From Umezawaea endophytica (lineage in GTDB: Bacteria; Actinomycetota; Actinomycetes; Mycobacteriales; Pseudonocardiaceae): a stretch of 64,000 nucleotides of DNA. The stretch lies in the NCBI RefSeq assembly GCF_025061645.1, contig NZ_JANYMP010000022.1, positions 115,352-179,351 of the forward strand, read 5' to 3'. This document shows, piece by piece, positions 1 through 8,099 of this stretch. Every line of letters starts with the position of its first letter. Position 1 is the first letter of the stretch. A model generated the notes under the pieces. That model was not told the origin of the DNA. It saw nothing but the letters and a program-made list of their open reading frames with translations, and ran no database searches. Both the position numbers and the translations under genes were made by a program.

Positions 1-1
1 C

Positions 2-1045
2 ATCCTGGCCGCGAACTCGTGGATGCAGCACCCCGTCGGCGTCGAACTGGTCGACGGCCGCGCGCGCCTCACGTCGATCTGGGCCGTGCTGACCAACAAC
101 ACCGTGCTGGCCGCGTTCCCGCACACGATCTTCGGCGCCTTCATGGTGGCCGCCGCGTTCCTGGTCGCCATCGCCGCCTGGCACCTGTGGCGCAAGTCCG
201 ACGAGGAGCCCGTGTGGCGCTCGTCGTTGAAGCTCGGCACGTGGGTCGGCGTGGTCGCGTTCGCGGGCGTCGCCGTCACCGGTGACTTCCAGGGCAAGCT
301 GATGTTCGAGCAGCAGCCGATGAAGATGGCCGCCGCCGAAGCCCTGTGCCACACCGAACAACCGGCGAGCTTCTCGGTGTTCGCGATCGGCGACCTGACC
401 CGCTCCGACTGCGAGAGCGTCAAGAACGTCACCGTCCCCGCGCTGCTGTCCTTCCTGGCGCACAACGACTTCACCAGCGAGGTCAAGGGCATCGACGAGC
501 TCGTCCCGCTGTACCAGGAGAAGTACGGCACGAACTACCCGGTCGACCCGCAGCTCGGCGAGCTGTCCGGGAAGCCGATCGACTACGTGCCCGTGCTGCC
601 CGTGACCTACTGGGGCTTCCGGCTGATGATCGGGTTCGGCGGCATCTCGGTGGCCACCGGCGTGCTCGCGCTGTGGCTCACCCGCGGCGGCCGGGTGCCG
701 CGCGGCCGGTGGTTCCCGATCGCCGCGCTCGCGAGCGTCGCGACGCCGTTCCTGGCGAACAGCGCGGGCTGGATCTTCACCGAGATGGGCCGCCAGCCGT
801 TCGTCGTCGTGCCCAACCCGTCCGGTGTGGACGGTGTCTGGATGTTCACCGCCAGAGCCGTGTCGTCGTCGACGGTGGGCGAGGTGCTCACGTCGCTGAT
901 CTCGTTGACGCTGGTCTACGGCGTGCTGGCGGTCGTCGAGGGGTTCCTGATCCGGCGCTACGTCCGGGCGGGCGTTGCGGGTGTGCTGCCACCCGCGCCA
1001 CCGCCGGACGCCGAGAAGACCGACGCACTCGCCTTCGCCTACTGA
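2..1045 (+). CDS. cydA: Cytochrome bd oxidase subunit I, 5'-truncated by window
   Basis: C-terminal part (about 347 residues) of the haem-carrying subunit of the cytochrome bd quinol oxidase, which oxidises quinol and reduces oxygen at the cytoplasmic membrane. The frame is open from base 2 and begins with the family motif NSWMQHPVG, so the true start lies outside the window. Several hydrophobic helices follow, and the conserved segment GRQPFVV with WIFTEMGRQP just before it is clear near residues 250-265. The stop is 14 bases before cydB. Together with cydB and cydDC it forms a cyd operon. Identity is based on these motifs and on gene order, and I consider it secure. Confidence 0.95.
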   Translation: MLAANSWMQHPVGVELVDGRARLTSIWAVLTNNTVLAAFPHTIFGAFMVAAAFLVAIAAWHLWRKSDEEPVWRSSLKLGTWVGVVAFAGVAVTGDFQGKLMFEQQPMKMAAAEALCHTEQPASFSVFAIGDLTRSDCESVKNVTVPALLSFLAHNDFTSEVKGIDELVPLYQEKYGTNYPVDPQLGELSGKPIDYVPVLPVTYWGFRLMIGFGGISVATGVLALWLTRGGRVPRGRWFPIAALASVATPFLANSAGWIFTEMGRQPFVVVPNPSGVDGVWMFTARAVSSSTVGEVLTSLISLTLVYGVLAVVEGFLIRRYVRAGVAGVLPPAPPPDAEKTDALAFAY

Positions 1046-1059
1046 GAGAGGGGACCGCC

Positions 1060-2067
1060 GTGGAAACGCTCTGGTTCTGCGTGATCGCCCTGCTCTGGCT
1101 GGGCTACTTCTTCCTGGAGGGCTTCGACTTCGGCGTCGGCATGCTCCTCCCCGTGCTGGGACGCGACGAGAAGGAACGTCGCGTCATGATCAACACCATC
1201 GGGCCGGTCTGGGACGGCAACGAGGTGTGGTTGATCGTCGCGATCGGTGCCACGTTCGCGGCGTTCCCCGGCTGGTACGCGTCGCTCATCAGCACGGTGT
1301 ACCTGCCCGTGCTGGTGTTCCTGCTGGCGCTGATCGGCCGGGGAGTCGCTTTCGAATACCGCGGGAAGGTCGACTCGGCGCGCTGGCGCGCCCGGTGGGA
1401 CAAGGCGATCGTGGTCTGCTCGTGGCTCGCGCCGCTGACCGTCGGGCTGCTGATCACGTCCACCGTGCTCGGCCTGCCCATCGACGCCGCGGGCAACCGG
1501 GTCGGCTCGCCGTTCGCGTCGCTGCGCTGGGACACCCTCCTCGGCGCCGCCGCGATCACCGGCTACGCCCTGGTGCACGGCGCGGTGTTCACCGCGCTGA
1601 AGACCGAGGGCGACATCCGGGTCCGGGCCCGCGCGCTGGCGCTGCGGATCGCCCCGTTCGCCCTGCTGCCGCTGCTGGTGCTGCTGCTCGTCGTGCAGGT
1701 GCGGTCCGGCTCGGTGTGGACGTGGGGCGCCGCGATCCTGGTCGCGCTGGCGGCGTTCGCGGCGATGGCCAGGCTCGCACTCGGCCGCGAGGGGCAGGCG
1801 TTCGCGCTGATGGGGCTGACCATCGTCGCCGCCATCACCGCGCTGTTCGGCGCGCTCTACCCGAACGTCCTGCCCTCCACCCTCGACCCGGCGTTCTCGC
1901 TGACGGTCGCGAACGCCGCCTCCAGCCCGTACACGCTCACGGTCATCACCTGGGTCGCCGCGTTCGGCACGCCCGCCGTGCTCGTCTACCAGGGGTGGAC
2001 CTACTGGGTGTTCCGCAAGCGCATCGGCACCCGCCACATCCCGCCCGTGCACGTCCCGTCGTCGTGA
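1060..2067 (+). CDS. cydB: Cytochrome bd oxidase subunit II
   Basis: 335-residue integral membrane protein, the partner of CydA in the bd-type terminal oxidase. The GTG start at 1060 is preceded by GAGAGG at 1045-1050. The N terminus contains the family signature GYFFLEGFDFGVGML and then GPVWDGNEVW, both typical of CydB, and about eight to nine hydrophobic helices are visible. The length is normal for actinobacterial CydB. Its stop overlaps the start of the downstream exporter (GTGA at 2064-2067), so the oxidase subunit and its assembly transporter are probably translationally coupled. Confidence 0.96.
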   Translation: METLWFCVIALLWLGYFFLEGFDFGVGMLLPVLGRDEKERRVMINTIGPVWDGNEVWLIVAIGATFAAFPGWYASLISTVYLPVLVFLLALIGRGVAFEYRGKVDSARWRARWDKAIVVCSWLAPLTVGLLITSTVLGLPIDAAGNRVGSPFASLRWDTLLGAAAITGYALVHGAVFTALKTEGDIRVRARALALRIAPFALLPLLVLLLVVQVRSGSVWTWGAAILVALAAFAAMARLALGREGQAFALMGLTIVAAITALFGALYPNVLPSTLDPAFSLTVANAASSPYTLTVITWVAAFGTPAVLVYQGWTYWVFRKRIGTRHIPPVHVPSS

Positions 2068-5000
2068 AGGGGCCGCTCGGCGCGCTCCCCGCGCTATCCC
2101 GCTCGGCGAGGTGGGCGCTGGTCTGGTGCGCCGTGCTCGCCGCGGGCACCGCCGTCGCCACGGTCGTGCAGGCCGTGGCGCTCGCGACCGCCCTCACCGG
2201 CGGCTCGACGTGGGCGCTCCTGGCCTCGGCCGTCGTCGCGCGCGCCGTGCTGGCGTGGGTGACCGAGTCGGTCGCCGCCCGAGCCGCCGCGGGCGCGAAG
2301 GAGGAACTGCGGGCCGCGCTGCTCGACCGCTCGCTCGCACTGGGCCCGGACTGGATCACCGCCCGCGGCCCCGCCGAACTCGCCGTCCTCGCCACCAAGG
2401 GCCTCGACGCCCTCGACGCCTACTTCACCAGGTACCTGCCCGCACTGGTCACGACCGTCGTCGTCCCACCGCTCGTCGGCGCCTGGATCCTGCTCACCGA
2501 CCCCACGTCCGCGCTGCTGATCGCCGCCACCATCCCGCTGATCCCGGTGTTCGCGATCCTCATCGGCCTGTTCACCCAACGGCAGGTCGCGCACGCCGCG
2601 GACGTCACCGAACGCCTCTCCGGCTACCTGCTGGAACTGGTCCGCGCCCTTCCGGTGCTGACCGCGTTCAAACGAGCCGCCGCCCAGGCCAAGGCCGTCC
2701 GCGACGTCGGCGACCGCCACCGCAGGGCCACGATGGGCACGCTGCGCGTCGCGTTCCTGTCGGCGCTGGTGCTGGAGATCGCCGCGTCGCTGTCGGTCGC
2801 ACTGATCGCCGTCGGCATCGGCCTCAGACTGGTCTCCGGCGAACTGACCCTGCTCACCGGCCTGGTCGTCCTGATCCTCGCCCCGGAGTGCTACCTGCCG
2901 CTGAGAGCGGCGGGCGCGGCCCACCACGCCAGCGAGGACGGCCTCGAAGCCGTACGCCGGGTCGCGGAGATCACCGAGGAAACCCCAGTTCGGAAACCCT
3001 CGAACACCGCCCCTGGACCCACACAGCCCCCGCCCGCCACTGGGGGGCGTCCCAGCACCAGTCTATCGGCTTCACCCGGTCGGGAAGGGGATGTCGATCT
3101 TGCCTGTGGACAACTGTCAGACCTGTGGACAACCTGCGGCCAAACGGGTGATGTGGTCCTGGACGTCCGTGGCCTGCGCGTTCGCAGGCGGGACCGGGAC
3201 GCGCCCGACGGCGTGAGCTTCACGGTCCGCGCGGGCGAGGTCCATCGGCTGGACGCGCCGAGCGGCGCGGGCAAGTCGACGACGATCGCGGTGCTGCTCG
3301 GTTTCGTTCGGCCGGACGCGGGGACGGTCCTGGTCTGCGGGAACGACCTGTCCACTGTGGATGCGGCGGCGTGGCGGCGGCACGTGGCCTGGGTGCCGCA
3401 GCGGCCCGCGTTCGCCGGGACCACGGTCGCCGACGAGCTGGAACTGGCGATCGGACGGCGGCCGGAACCGGCGGAACTGGCCGACGTCGCCGCCGACCAC
3501 CTTTGTGACCGGCGGGTTAACGATCTGTCCACAGGCGAACGCCAGCGAGTAGCCGTGGCCAGGGCGCTGCTGAAGGTCCGCGCGGGGGCGCGGGTGCTGC
3601 TGCTCGACGAACCGACCGCGCACCTCGACCCGCCGACGGCGGCGCTGGTGATGGCCGCCGTCCACCGGGCCGCGGACGACGGGGTGGCGGTCGTGCTCGC
3701 CACGCACCGGGTGGTGGAGGCGGCGGACGAGCCGCGGCACCGGACGACCGTCCGAGCAGGAGCGGAGACGGCGGAGAACCGCACCAAGACGGGCAGGCTG
3801 CTGACCGCGCGAGCGCTTGCGGGCGCCTTGTTGGGCATCGCGGCACTGGGCAGCGGCGTGGCGCTGAGCGCGTTCGCCGCGTACCTGATCGCCCGCGCCG
3901 CCGAACAGCCGCCGATCCTGACGCTGTCGGTGCTCGTGGTCGGCGTCCGGACGTTCGCGCTGGCCAAGGGCGTGTTGCGCTACCTGGAACGGCTCGTGTC
4001 GCACGAGGCCGCGTTCCGGCTGGCGGGTGATCTGCGAACCAGGCTGTGGGAGGCGCTGGTCCGGCTCGGGCCCGCGCGGGTGCGGCGCGATACCCTCCAG
4101 CGGCTGGTCGACGACACGGACACGGTCCGCGACCTCGTGCCGCGCGTGCTGCTGCCGCCGATCGTGGCGGCAGGCGTCGGCGCGGGCGCGGTGGTGCTGT
4201 TCAGCCTGATCCTCCCCGCGGCCGGGGTGGCGCTGGCGGTCGCGCTGCTCGTCGGCGGACTGGCCGCGCCCGCGGTGGCGCTCGCGGTCGAACGGCGGGC
4301 CACCACCGTGCTCGCCACCGGCCGCCGACGACTCGGCGCGGACGTGTTCACCCTGCTCGACGCGGCGCCGGACCTCATCGCGTTCGGCGCGCACGAGCGC
4401 AAGCGCGCCGAGGTGGCGCGCCACGACGCCGAACTCGTCCGGCAGACCCGCAGGCAGGCGCTGGGCGCGGGGGCGGCCACCGCCGTCCTCCAGTTGACCA
4501 CCGGTCTCGCCTCGCTGGTGTGCACGGTCCTCGCGGTCGGCACCGTCGACCCGCTGCTGGTCCCGGTGCTCGGACTCGTGCCGCTCGCGCTGGCCGAGGC
4601 GTTCGCCGGACTGCCCGCCGCCGCGCAGCAACGGGCCGCGCTGCGCCAGGCGCACCGGCGGCTGACCGAGGTGATCGACGGCGACGTCCAGCCCGAACGG
4701 GCGGACGGCATCGGCTGGCCGGGCGGCGAACCGGTGCTGGCGGACGTCGACCTCACCCTGCACGTGGGCTGGACGGCCGTCGTCGGACCGTCGGGCGCGG
4801 GCAAGTCGACGCTGTTCGCGCACCTGCTGGGGTTCCTCGGACGGCCCGCGGCGGCGGAGCGGATCGCGTGGTGCCCGCAGGAGCCGCAGCTCGTGTCCAC
4901 GACCGTCCGGGAGAACCTGCGGATGGCCGACCCGCACGCCGACGACGACCGGCTGCGGGAAGCGCTGCTGCTCGCGGGCCTGCCGGAGTGGGTGGACCGG

Positions 5001-5276
5001 CTCGACACCCTCATCGGTAACGGTGTTTTGTCCGGTGGGGAGGCGCAACGGGTCGCGCTGGCCAGGACGTTGCTGCACGACGCCGACCTGGTGCTGCTCG
5101 ACGAACCCACCGCGCACCTGGACGAGCCGACCGCGCGAGCGCTGCTCGACCGGCTGGAGGTCGCGCTGCGCGGCCGCACCGTCGTGCACATCACCCACCG
5201 GCCCGAGGAAGCGGCGCGAGCCGACCTGGTGCTGGACGTCGCCGACGGGCACGTGCGGGAGCGGGCCTACCGTTGA
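2064..5276 (+). CDS. cydDC: Fused CydDC ABC exporter for bd oxidase assembly
   Basis: 1,070-residue fusion of the two halves of the CydDC thiol (cysteine/glutathione) exporter needed for cytochrome bd assembly. First half: transmembrane domain (about 10-300) and ATPase with Walker A PSGAGKST (near 399), signature LSTGERQRV and Walker B VLLLDEPTAHLD. Second half: transmembrane domain from about 577, Walker A GPSGAGKST (near 908), signature LSGGEAQRV, Walker B LVLLDEP and H-loop THR. Such fusions are common in actinobacteria. The segment between the first membrane domain and first ATPase (about residues 308-367) is an unusual Pro/Ser/Thr-rich insert containing CGQ twice, encoded by DnaA-box-like DNA. 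GTG start overlaps the cydB stop, and the end overlaps the kinase start (TTGA). Confidence 0.93.
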   Translation: MKGPLGALPALSRSARWALVWCAVLAAGTAVATVVQAVALATALTGGSTWALLASAVVARAVLAWVTESVAARAAAGAKEELRAALLDRSLALGPDWITARGPAELAVLATKGLDALDAYFTRYLPALVTTVVVPPLVGAWILLTDPTSALLIAATIPLIPVFAILIGLFTQRQVAHAADVTERLSGYLLELVRALPVLTAFKRAAAQAKAVRDVGDRHRRATMGTLRVAFLSALVLEIAASLSVALIAVGIGLRLVSGELTLLTGLVVLILAPECYLPLRAAGAAHHASEDGLEAVRRVAEITEETPVRKPSNTAPGPTQPPPATGGRPSTSLSASPGREGDVDLACGQLSDLWTTCGQTGDVVLDVRGLRVRRRDRDAPDGVSFTVRAGEVHRLDAPSGAGKSTTIAVLLGFVRPDAGTVLVCGNDLSTVDAAAWRRHVAWVPQRPAFAGTTVADELELAIGRRPEPAELADVAADHLCDRRVNDLSTGERQRVAVARALLKVRAGARVLLLDEPTAHLDPPTAALVMAAVHRAADDGVAVVLATHRVVEAADEPRHRTTVRAGAETAENRTKTGRLLTARALAGALLGIAALGSGVALSAFAAYLIARAAEQPPILTLSVLVVGVRTFALAKGVLRYLERLVSHEAAFRLAGDLRTRLWEALVRLGPARVRRDTLQRLVDDTDTVRDLVPRVLLPPIVAAGVGAGAVVLFSLILPAAGVALAVALLVGGLAAPAVALAVERRATTVLATGRRRLGADVFTLLDAAPDLIAFGAHERKRAEVARHDAELVRQTRRQALGAGAATAVLQLTTGLASLVCTVLAVGTVDPLLVPVLGLVPLALAEAFAGLPAAAQQRAALRQAHRRLTEVIDGDVQPERADGIGWPGGEPVLADVDLTLHVGWTAVVGPSGAGKSTLFAHLLGFLGRPAAAERIAWCPQEPQLVSTTVRENLRMADPHADDDRLREALLLAGLPEWVDRLDTLIGNGVLSGGEAQRVALARTLLHDADLVLLDEPTAHLDEPTARALLDRLEVALRGRTVVHITHRPEEAARADLVLDVADGHVRERAYR
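3105..3132 (-). repeat. Two tandem DnaA-box-like 9-mers inside cydDC
   Basis: TGTGGACAA occurs at 3105-3113 and again at 3124-3132, spaced 19 bases start to start; flanks are also shared (CCTGTGGACAAC). The reverse complement, TTGTCCACA, equals the preferred DnaA box of Streptomyces. They lie in the poorly conserved interdomain insert of CydDC, where coding constraint is weak. Function as DnaA-binding sites is an inference; the repeat itself is seen directly. Confidence 0.5.
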
Positions 5277-6403
5277 GCGTCGTGGACCCCAGGCAGGTGC
5301 TCGCCGCGTCGACCGAGATCACGTCAGCCGCGCTCGAGGGCGACGACCCCGACGCGGTGCTGCCGCTCGTCGTGCGCTCCGCCGCCGCGCTCACCGAAGC
5401 CGACCTCGGCCTGGCGATGCTCACGGCCGAGGACGGGCGGCTGGTCGTCGAGGCGTCCCACGGGTTCGGCTTCGACGGCGACCCCGTCGGCTCGGTGCTG
5501 TCCGCCCGCTCCGCCGCCGCCCGAGCCGCCAGGGGCGGGGTGCCGGTGGTCGCCGCCGACGTCACCACCGACCCGCGCACCGCGCCGTTCGTGCCCAAGT
5601 CGCTGCGCGGGTACGGGCCGTTCGCCGTGGCGCCGTTCGGCACCCGTGAACGCAAGATCGGCGCACTCGCCGTGTACCGCAAGCGCGGAGCGCCACCGTT
5701 CGAAGCGGACACCGTCGACCTGCTGGCCGCGTTCGCCGCGCAGGCCGGACTCGCCGTGGTGCTCGCCGAGGGGTCGACCGCGCGGCAGCGGGTGGCCGTC
5801 TACCAGGAGCGCGAACGGATCGCCCGCGACCTGCACGACGTGATCATCCAACGGCTGTACGCGACCGGCGTGCAGCTCGACCTGCTCGGACGACGGCTCG
5901 GCAAGCAACTGGACGCCCGCGAATCGGCCCGGCTCGTCGAGGCCGTCGACCAACTGGACGAGACGATCGCCGAGGTCAGGGCCACCGTCCGAGCCCTGCG
6001 CCGCGCCGAACCCGGCAAAGCCGCCGACCGCGACCTGGTGGACTCGGTGCGCGCCGAGGTGCGGATAGCGGGCGAACTCCTCGGCTTCGACCCCGTGCTG
6101 GACGTCGAAGGCGACCCGGACGACGTCCCCGCCGCACTCGCCGACCACGCCCGCGCCGCCCTGCGCGAAGCGCTGTCCAACGTGGTCCGGCACTCCGGCG
6201 CGCACTCGGTGGCGGTCGCCCTGCACCGCGAACCGGACCGGCTGCTGCTGCGGGTCGCCGACGACGGCTGCGGCATCCCCCGCGGCGTCGCCCGCCGAGG
6301 GCTGAGGCACCTGGAGGAACGGGCGTTCGCGGCAGGCGGGAAGTCCGAGGTGACGTCGTCACCGCGCACCGGGACGACGATCACGTGGCAGGTGCCGTTG
6401 TGA
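5273..6403 (+). CDS. GAF-domain sensor histidine kinase (DevS/NarX-like)
   Basis: 376-residue sensor kinase without membrane helices. Residues about 10-165 form a GAF domain. The dimerisation/phosphoacceptor region is of the HisKA_3 type, with the motif ERIARDLHDVI placing the phosphorylated His at residue 188. A GHKL ATPase follows, with REALSNVVRHS as N-box and DDGCGI as G1 box. The TTG start at 5273 overlaps the cydDC stop (TTGA), so it is co-translated with the bd oxidase genes, which suggests sensing of oxygen, redox or NO. The probable partner is the NarL-type regulator at 6875-7504 on the opposite strand. No haem ligand can be assigned by eye. Confidence 0.85.
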   Translation: MSVVDPRQVLAASTEITSAALEGDDPDAVLPLVVRSAAALTEADLGLAMLTAEDGRLVVEASHGFGFDGDPVGSVLSARSAAARAARGGVPVVAADVTTDPRTAPFVPKSLRGYGPFAVAPFGTRERKIGALAVYRKRGAPPFEADTVDLLAAFAAQAGLAVVLAEGSTARQRVAVYQERERIARDLHDVIIQRLYATGVQLDLLGRRLGKQLDARESARLVEAVDQLDETIAEVRATVRALRRAEPGKAADRDLVDSVRAEVRIAGELLGFDPVLDVEGDPDDVPAALADHARAALREALSNVVRHSGAHSVAVALHREPDRLLLRVADDGCGIPRGVARRGLRHLEERAFAAGGKSEVTSSPRTGTTITWQVPL

Positions 6404-6419
6404 CTGGTGGCCGGTAGTC

Positions 6420-6518
6420 ATGGCGGGGCAGTGGCAGGACTGGTACCGCGTGAACGTTCCGATCGCCGATCGCCGCTACGTCGAACACCTGGCGGCAACG
6501 ACCGTGAAGGAGGGCTGA
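6420..6518 (+). pseudogene. C-terminal remnant of Gp49/HigB-like toxin
   Basis: A 32-codon open frame starts at ATG 6420, 16 bases after the kinase stop, and ends three bases before the antitoxin start. The peptide contains GQWQDWYR, then PIADRRYVEHL. This is the pattern I know from the extreme C terminus of Gp49-like (HigB2/RelE-superfamily) toxins, roughly G-x-W-x-x-W-Y-x-x-x-I-P-x-A-x-x-x-Y-x-x-H-L. The N-terminal two thirds of such a toxin (about 80 residues) are missing, because the kinase gene occupies that space. I read it as a decayed toxin whose antitoxin survives. It could instead be a short upstream peptide, but the motif match and gene order favour the toxin relic. Confidence 0.6.
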
Positions 6519-6521
6519 GGG

Positions 6522-6878
6522 ATGGGGCGTTCCTGGCGGGAGGTCAAGGCGGAGAAGGAGCGGCTGGACGTCGGGGCTGGGCGTGACGTGGTCGAGGTGC
6601 GGGCGGCGGCTCGTGCGCGGACCCACGCCTACGTCGTCGGCTTCCGCCTGTCGGTGCTCAGGGAGCGGGCCGGGGTGACCCAGACCGAGCTGGCCGTGCG
6701 CATGGGGGTGAGCCAGCCCCGGATCAGCCAACTGGAGAAGGGCGAGCTGGGTGCGCTGGAGGTCGACACGGTCGACCGGTACGTGGCCGCCCTCGGTGGC
6801 CGCCTCAAGATCGTGGCCGACTTCGACGACCACGAGGTGACCGTCTCCAGCAGTGAGGTCGACGGCCTCCGCGTCTAG
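6522..6878 (+). CDS. XRE/HigA-like antitoxin, HTH DNA-binding protein
   Basis: 118-residue protein with a Cro/C1-type helix-turn-helix at about residues 48-75 (LRERAGVTQTELAVRMGVSQPRISQLEKGE). A charged N-terminal helix and a short C-terminal tail of the kind seen in HigA2-type antitoxins (GGRLKIVADF) flank it. ATG 6522 follows GGAGG at 6509-6513. It sits directly behind the toxin remnant, which is the usual toxin-then-antitoxin order of the Gp49/XRE family. With no intact toxin it may now act as a plain transcription factor or cross-neutralise another toxin. Its end overlaps the convergent response regulator by four bases. Confidence 0.75.
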   Translation: MGRSWREVKAEKERLDVGAGRDVVEVRAAARARTHAYVVGFRLSVLRERAGVTQTELAVRMGVSQPRISQLEKGELGALEVDTVDRYVAALGGRLKIVADFDDHEVTVSSSEVDGLRV

Positions 6879-7504
6879 CGCGACCTCCTCGCCACCCACG
6901 CGGCGGCCTGGGTGCGGCGTTCCATTCCCAGTTTGGCGAGCACGGACGTGACGTAGTTCTTCACGGTCTTCTCCGCCACGAACAGCCGTTCGGCGATCTG
7001 CCGGTTCGTCATGCCCTCGCCGATGAGGTCCAGCACGCGGCGTTCCTGGTCGGTGAACGACGCCAGCGCGTCGGTCTCGACCGGGCGGCGCATGCGGGCC
7101 AGTACGCGGGCCGTGGTGACCGGGTCGAGGAGGGAGCGGCCTGCGGCTACCTCGCGGACGGCGGTGACCAGGTCCTGGCCGCGGACCTGTTTCAGCAGGT
7201 AGCCGGAGGCGCCCGCCATGATCGCGCCCACCAGCGCCTCCTCGTCGTCGAACGCGGTGAGCACCAGGCAGCGCGGGCCGTCGGGGAGGGCGCGCAGGCG
7301 TTTGCAGAGTTCGACGCCGTTGCCGTCGGGTAGCTGGACGTCGACCACGGCCACGTCGGGCATCGCGGACGACGCCCTGGCGACCGCTTCGGCCACCCCT
7401 CCCGCTTCCGCGACGACCTGGATGTCGTCCTCGTCGTCCAGCATTTCGCGCAGACCTCTGCGCACCACCTCGTGGTCGTCCACTAGCAACACGCGCACCG
7501 GCAC
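6875..7504 (-). CDS. NarL/DevR-family response regulator
   Basis: 209-residue two-component regulator. The receiver domain has the acidic pair in VLLVDDHEVV, the phosphoacceptor Asp55 in VVDVQLPDG, the LTAF switch region and a conserved Lys in GYLLKQV. The C-terminal LuxR-type helix-turn-helix reads LIGEGMTNRQIAERLF then EKTVKNYVTSVLAKL. I chose the GTG at 7504 because the receiver fold starts there; the frame stays open to 7555 with 17 further residues that do not look like part of the domain. No strong ribosome site is visible for either start. It is probably the partner of the GAF kinase at 5273-6403, separated by the toxin-antitoxin remnant. Confidence 0.88.
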   Translation of the reverse strand: MPVRVLLVDDHEVVRRGLREMLDDEDDIQVVAEAGGVAEAVARASSAMPDVAVVDVQLPDGNGVELCKRLRALPDGPRCLVLTAFDDEEALVGAIMAGASGYLLKQVRGQDLVTAVREVAAGRSLLDPVTTARVLARMRRPVETDALASFTDQERRVLDLIGEGMTNRQIAERLFVAEKTVKNYVTSVLAKLGMERRTQAAAWVARRSR

Positions 7505-7564
7505 GAAACAACCGTACGGCGAATGCCGGTTCACGAGGGCCGCTCGTGTTGACACAGTTCAAGG

Positions 7565-8047
7565 ATGGTCGTTCGCCCCATCGAGGAAGCCGACCGGATA
7601 GTGGTCGGGCGTTTGGTACTGGAGCTTCAACGCGCCCACACGGCGGTCGCGCACGGGGAGGTGTTCTTCCCCGCGAGCCTTCCGGGGTTCCTCGTGGAGC
7701 AGCAGGACCGCGTCCTGGGCCTGCTGACCTACACGACCAGCGGTCCGGTGCTGGAGATCGTCACCATCGACGCGCTCCGCCGGGGCCGCGGGGTGGGCAG
7801 TTCACTGGTCGACGCGACGGTGGTGCGCGCGCGGGAACTCGGGTGCTCGCGCATCCGGTTGACGACGACGAACGACAACCTGGACGCGATGCGCTTCTAC
7901 CAGCGGCGCGGGTTCAAGCTGGCGGCGTTGCGGCCGGACGCGGTGCGCGAATCGCGCCGCCTCAAGCCGGAGATCCCCGTGGTCGGGGACTACGGCATCC
8001 CCATCACGGACGAGCTGGACCTGGAAAGACGCGTTTCGATCCGCTAG
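7565..8047 (+). CDS. GNAT-family N-acetyltransferase
   Basis: 160-residue acetyltransferase of the GCN5-related fold. The acetyl-CoA-binding motif A is visible as TIDALRRGRGVGSSLVDA (about residues 58-75), followed by the β5-α4 stretch TTTNDNLDAMRFYQRRGFK typical of the family. The length is that of a single-domain GNAT. The substrate cannot be told from sequence. It is transcribed away from the response regulator and ends 53 bases from the convergent macro-domain gene, with a hairpin between them. Confidence 0.85.
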   Translation: MVVRPIEEADRIVVGRLVLELQRAHTAVAHGEVFFPASLPGFLVEQQDRVLGLLTYTTSGPVLEIVTIDALRRGRGVGSSLVDATVVRARELGCSRIRLTTTNDNLDAMRFYQRRGFKLAALRPDAVRESRRLKPEIPVVGDYGIPITDELDLERRVSIR

Positions 8048-8074
8048 TTGTGCACAGGCTTTCCCCAAGGTTGT

Positions 8075-8099
8075 CCACAGGTTTGTGCACAACCTGTGG
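8075..8099. terminator. Bidirectional hairpin between convergent genes, with DnaA-box-like motifs
   Basis: CCACAGGTT (8075-8083) and AACCTGTGG (8091-8099) form a perfect 9-bp stem with a 7-base loop between the convergent GNAT and macro-domain genes, so a shared terminator is likely. The same stretch holds TTGTCCACA at 8071-8079 (the Streptomyces DnaA-box consensus) and TTGTGCACA at 8048-8056 and 8083-8091. No T-run follows, as is usual in high-GC actinobacteria. Confidence 0.5.

Noticed and set aside
2985..3170. Frameshift or disrupted CydDC at the odd interdomain insert
   Set aside because: The frame stays open across it and both ATPase domains are complete on either side.
3117..5252. 711-codon open frame antisense to cydDC, and similar long frames elsewhere (e.g. 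22910-26266)
   Set aside because: They mirror real genes in a GC-rich sequence, have Arg/Gly/Asp-biased composition, no domains and no ribosome sites.
7552..7557. TTGACA resembling a −35 element before the GNAT gene
   Set aside because: It is only about 8 bases from the ATG at 7565, too close to serve that gene.
8048..8099. Possible chromosomal origin from clustered DnaA-box-like motifs
   Set aside because: Only one consensus box and two variants, no AT-rich unwinding region, and none of dnaA, dnaN or gyrB nearby.
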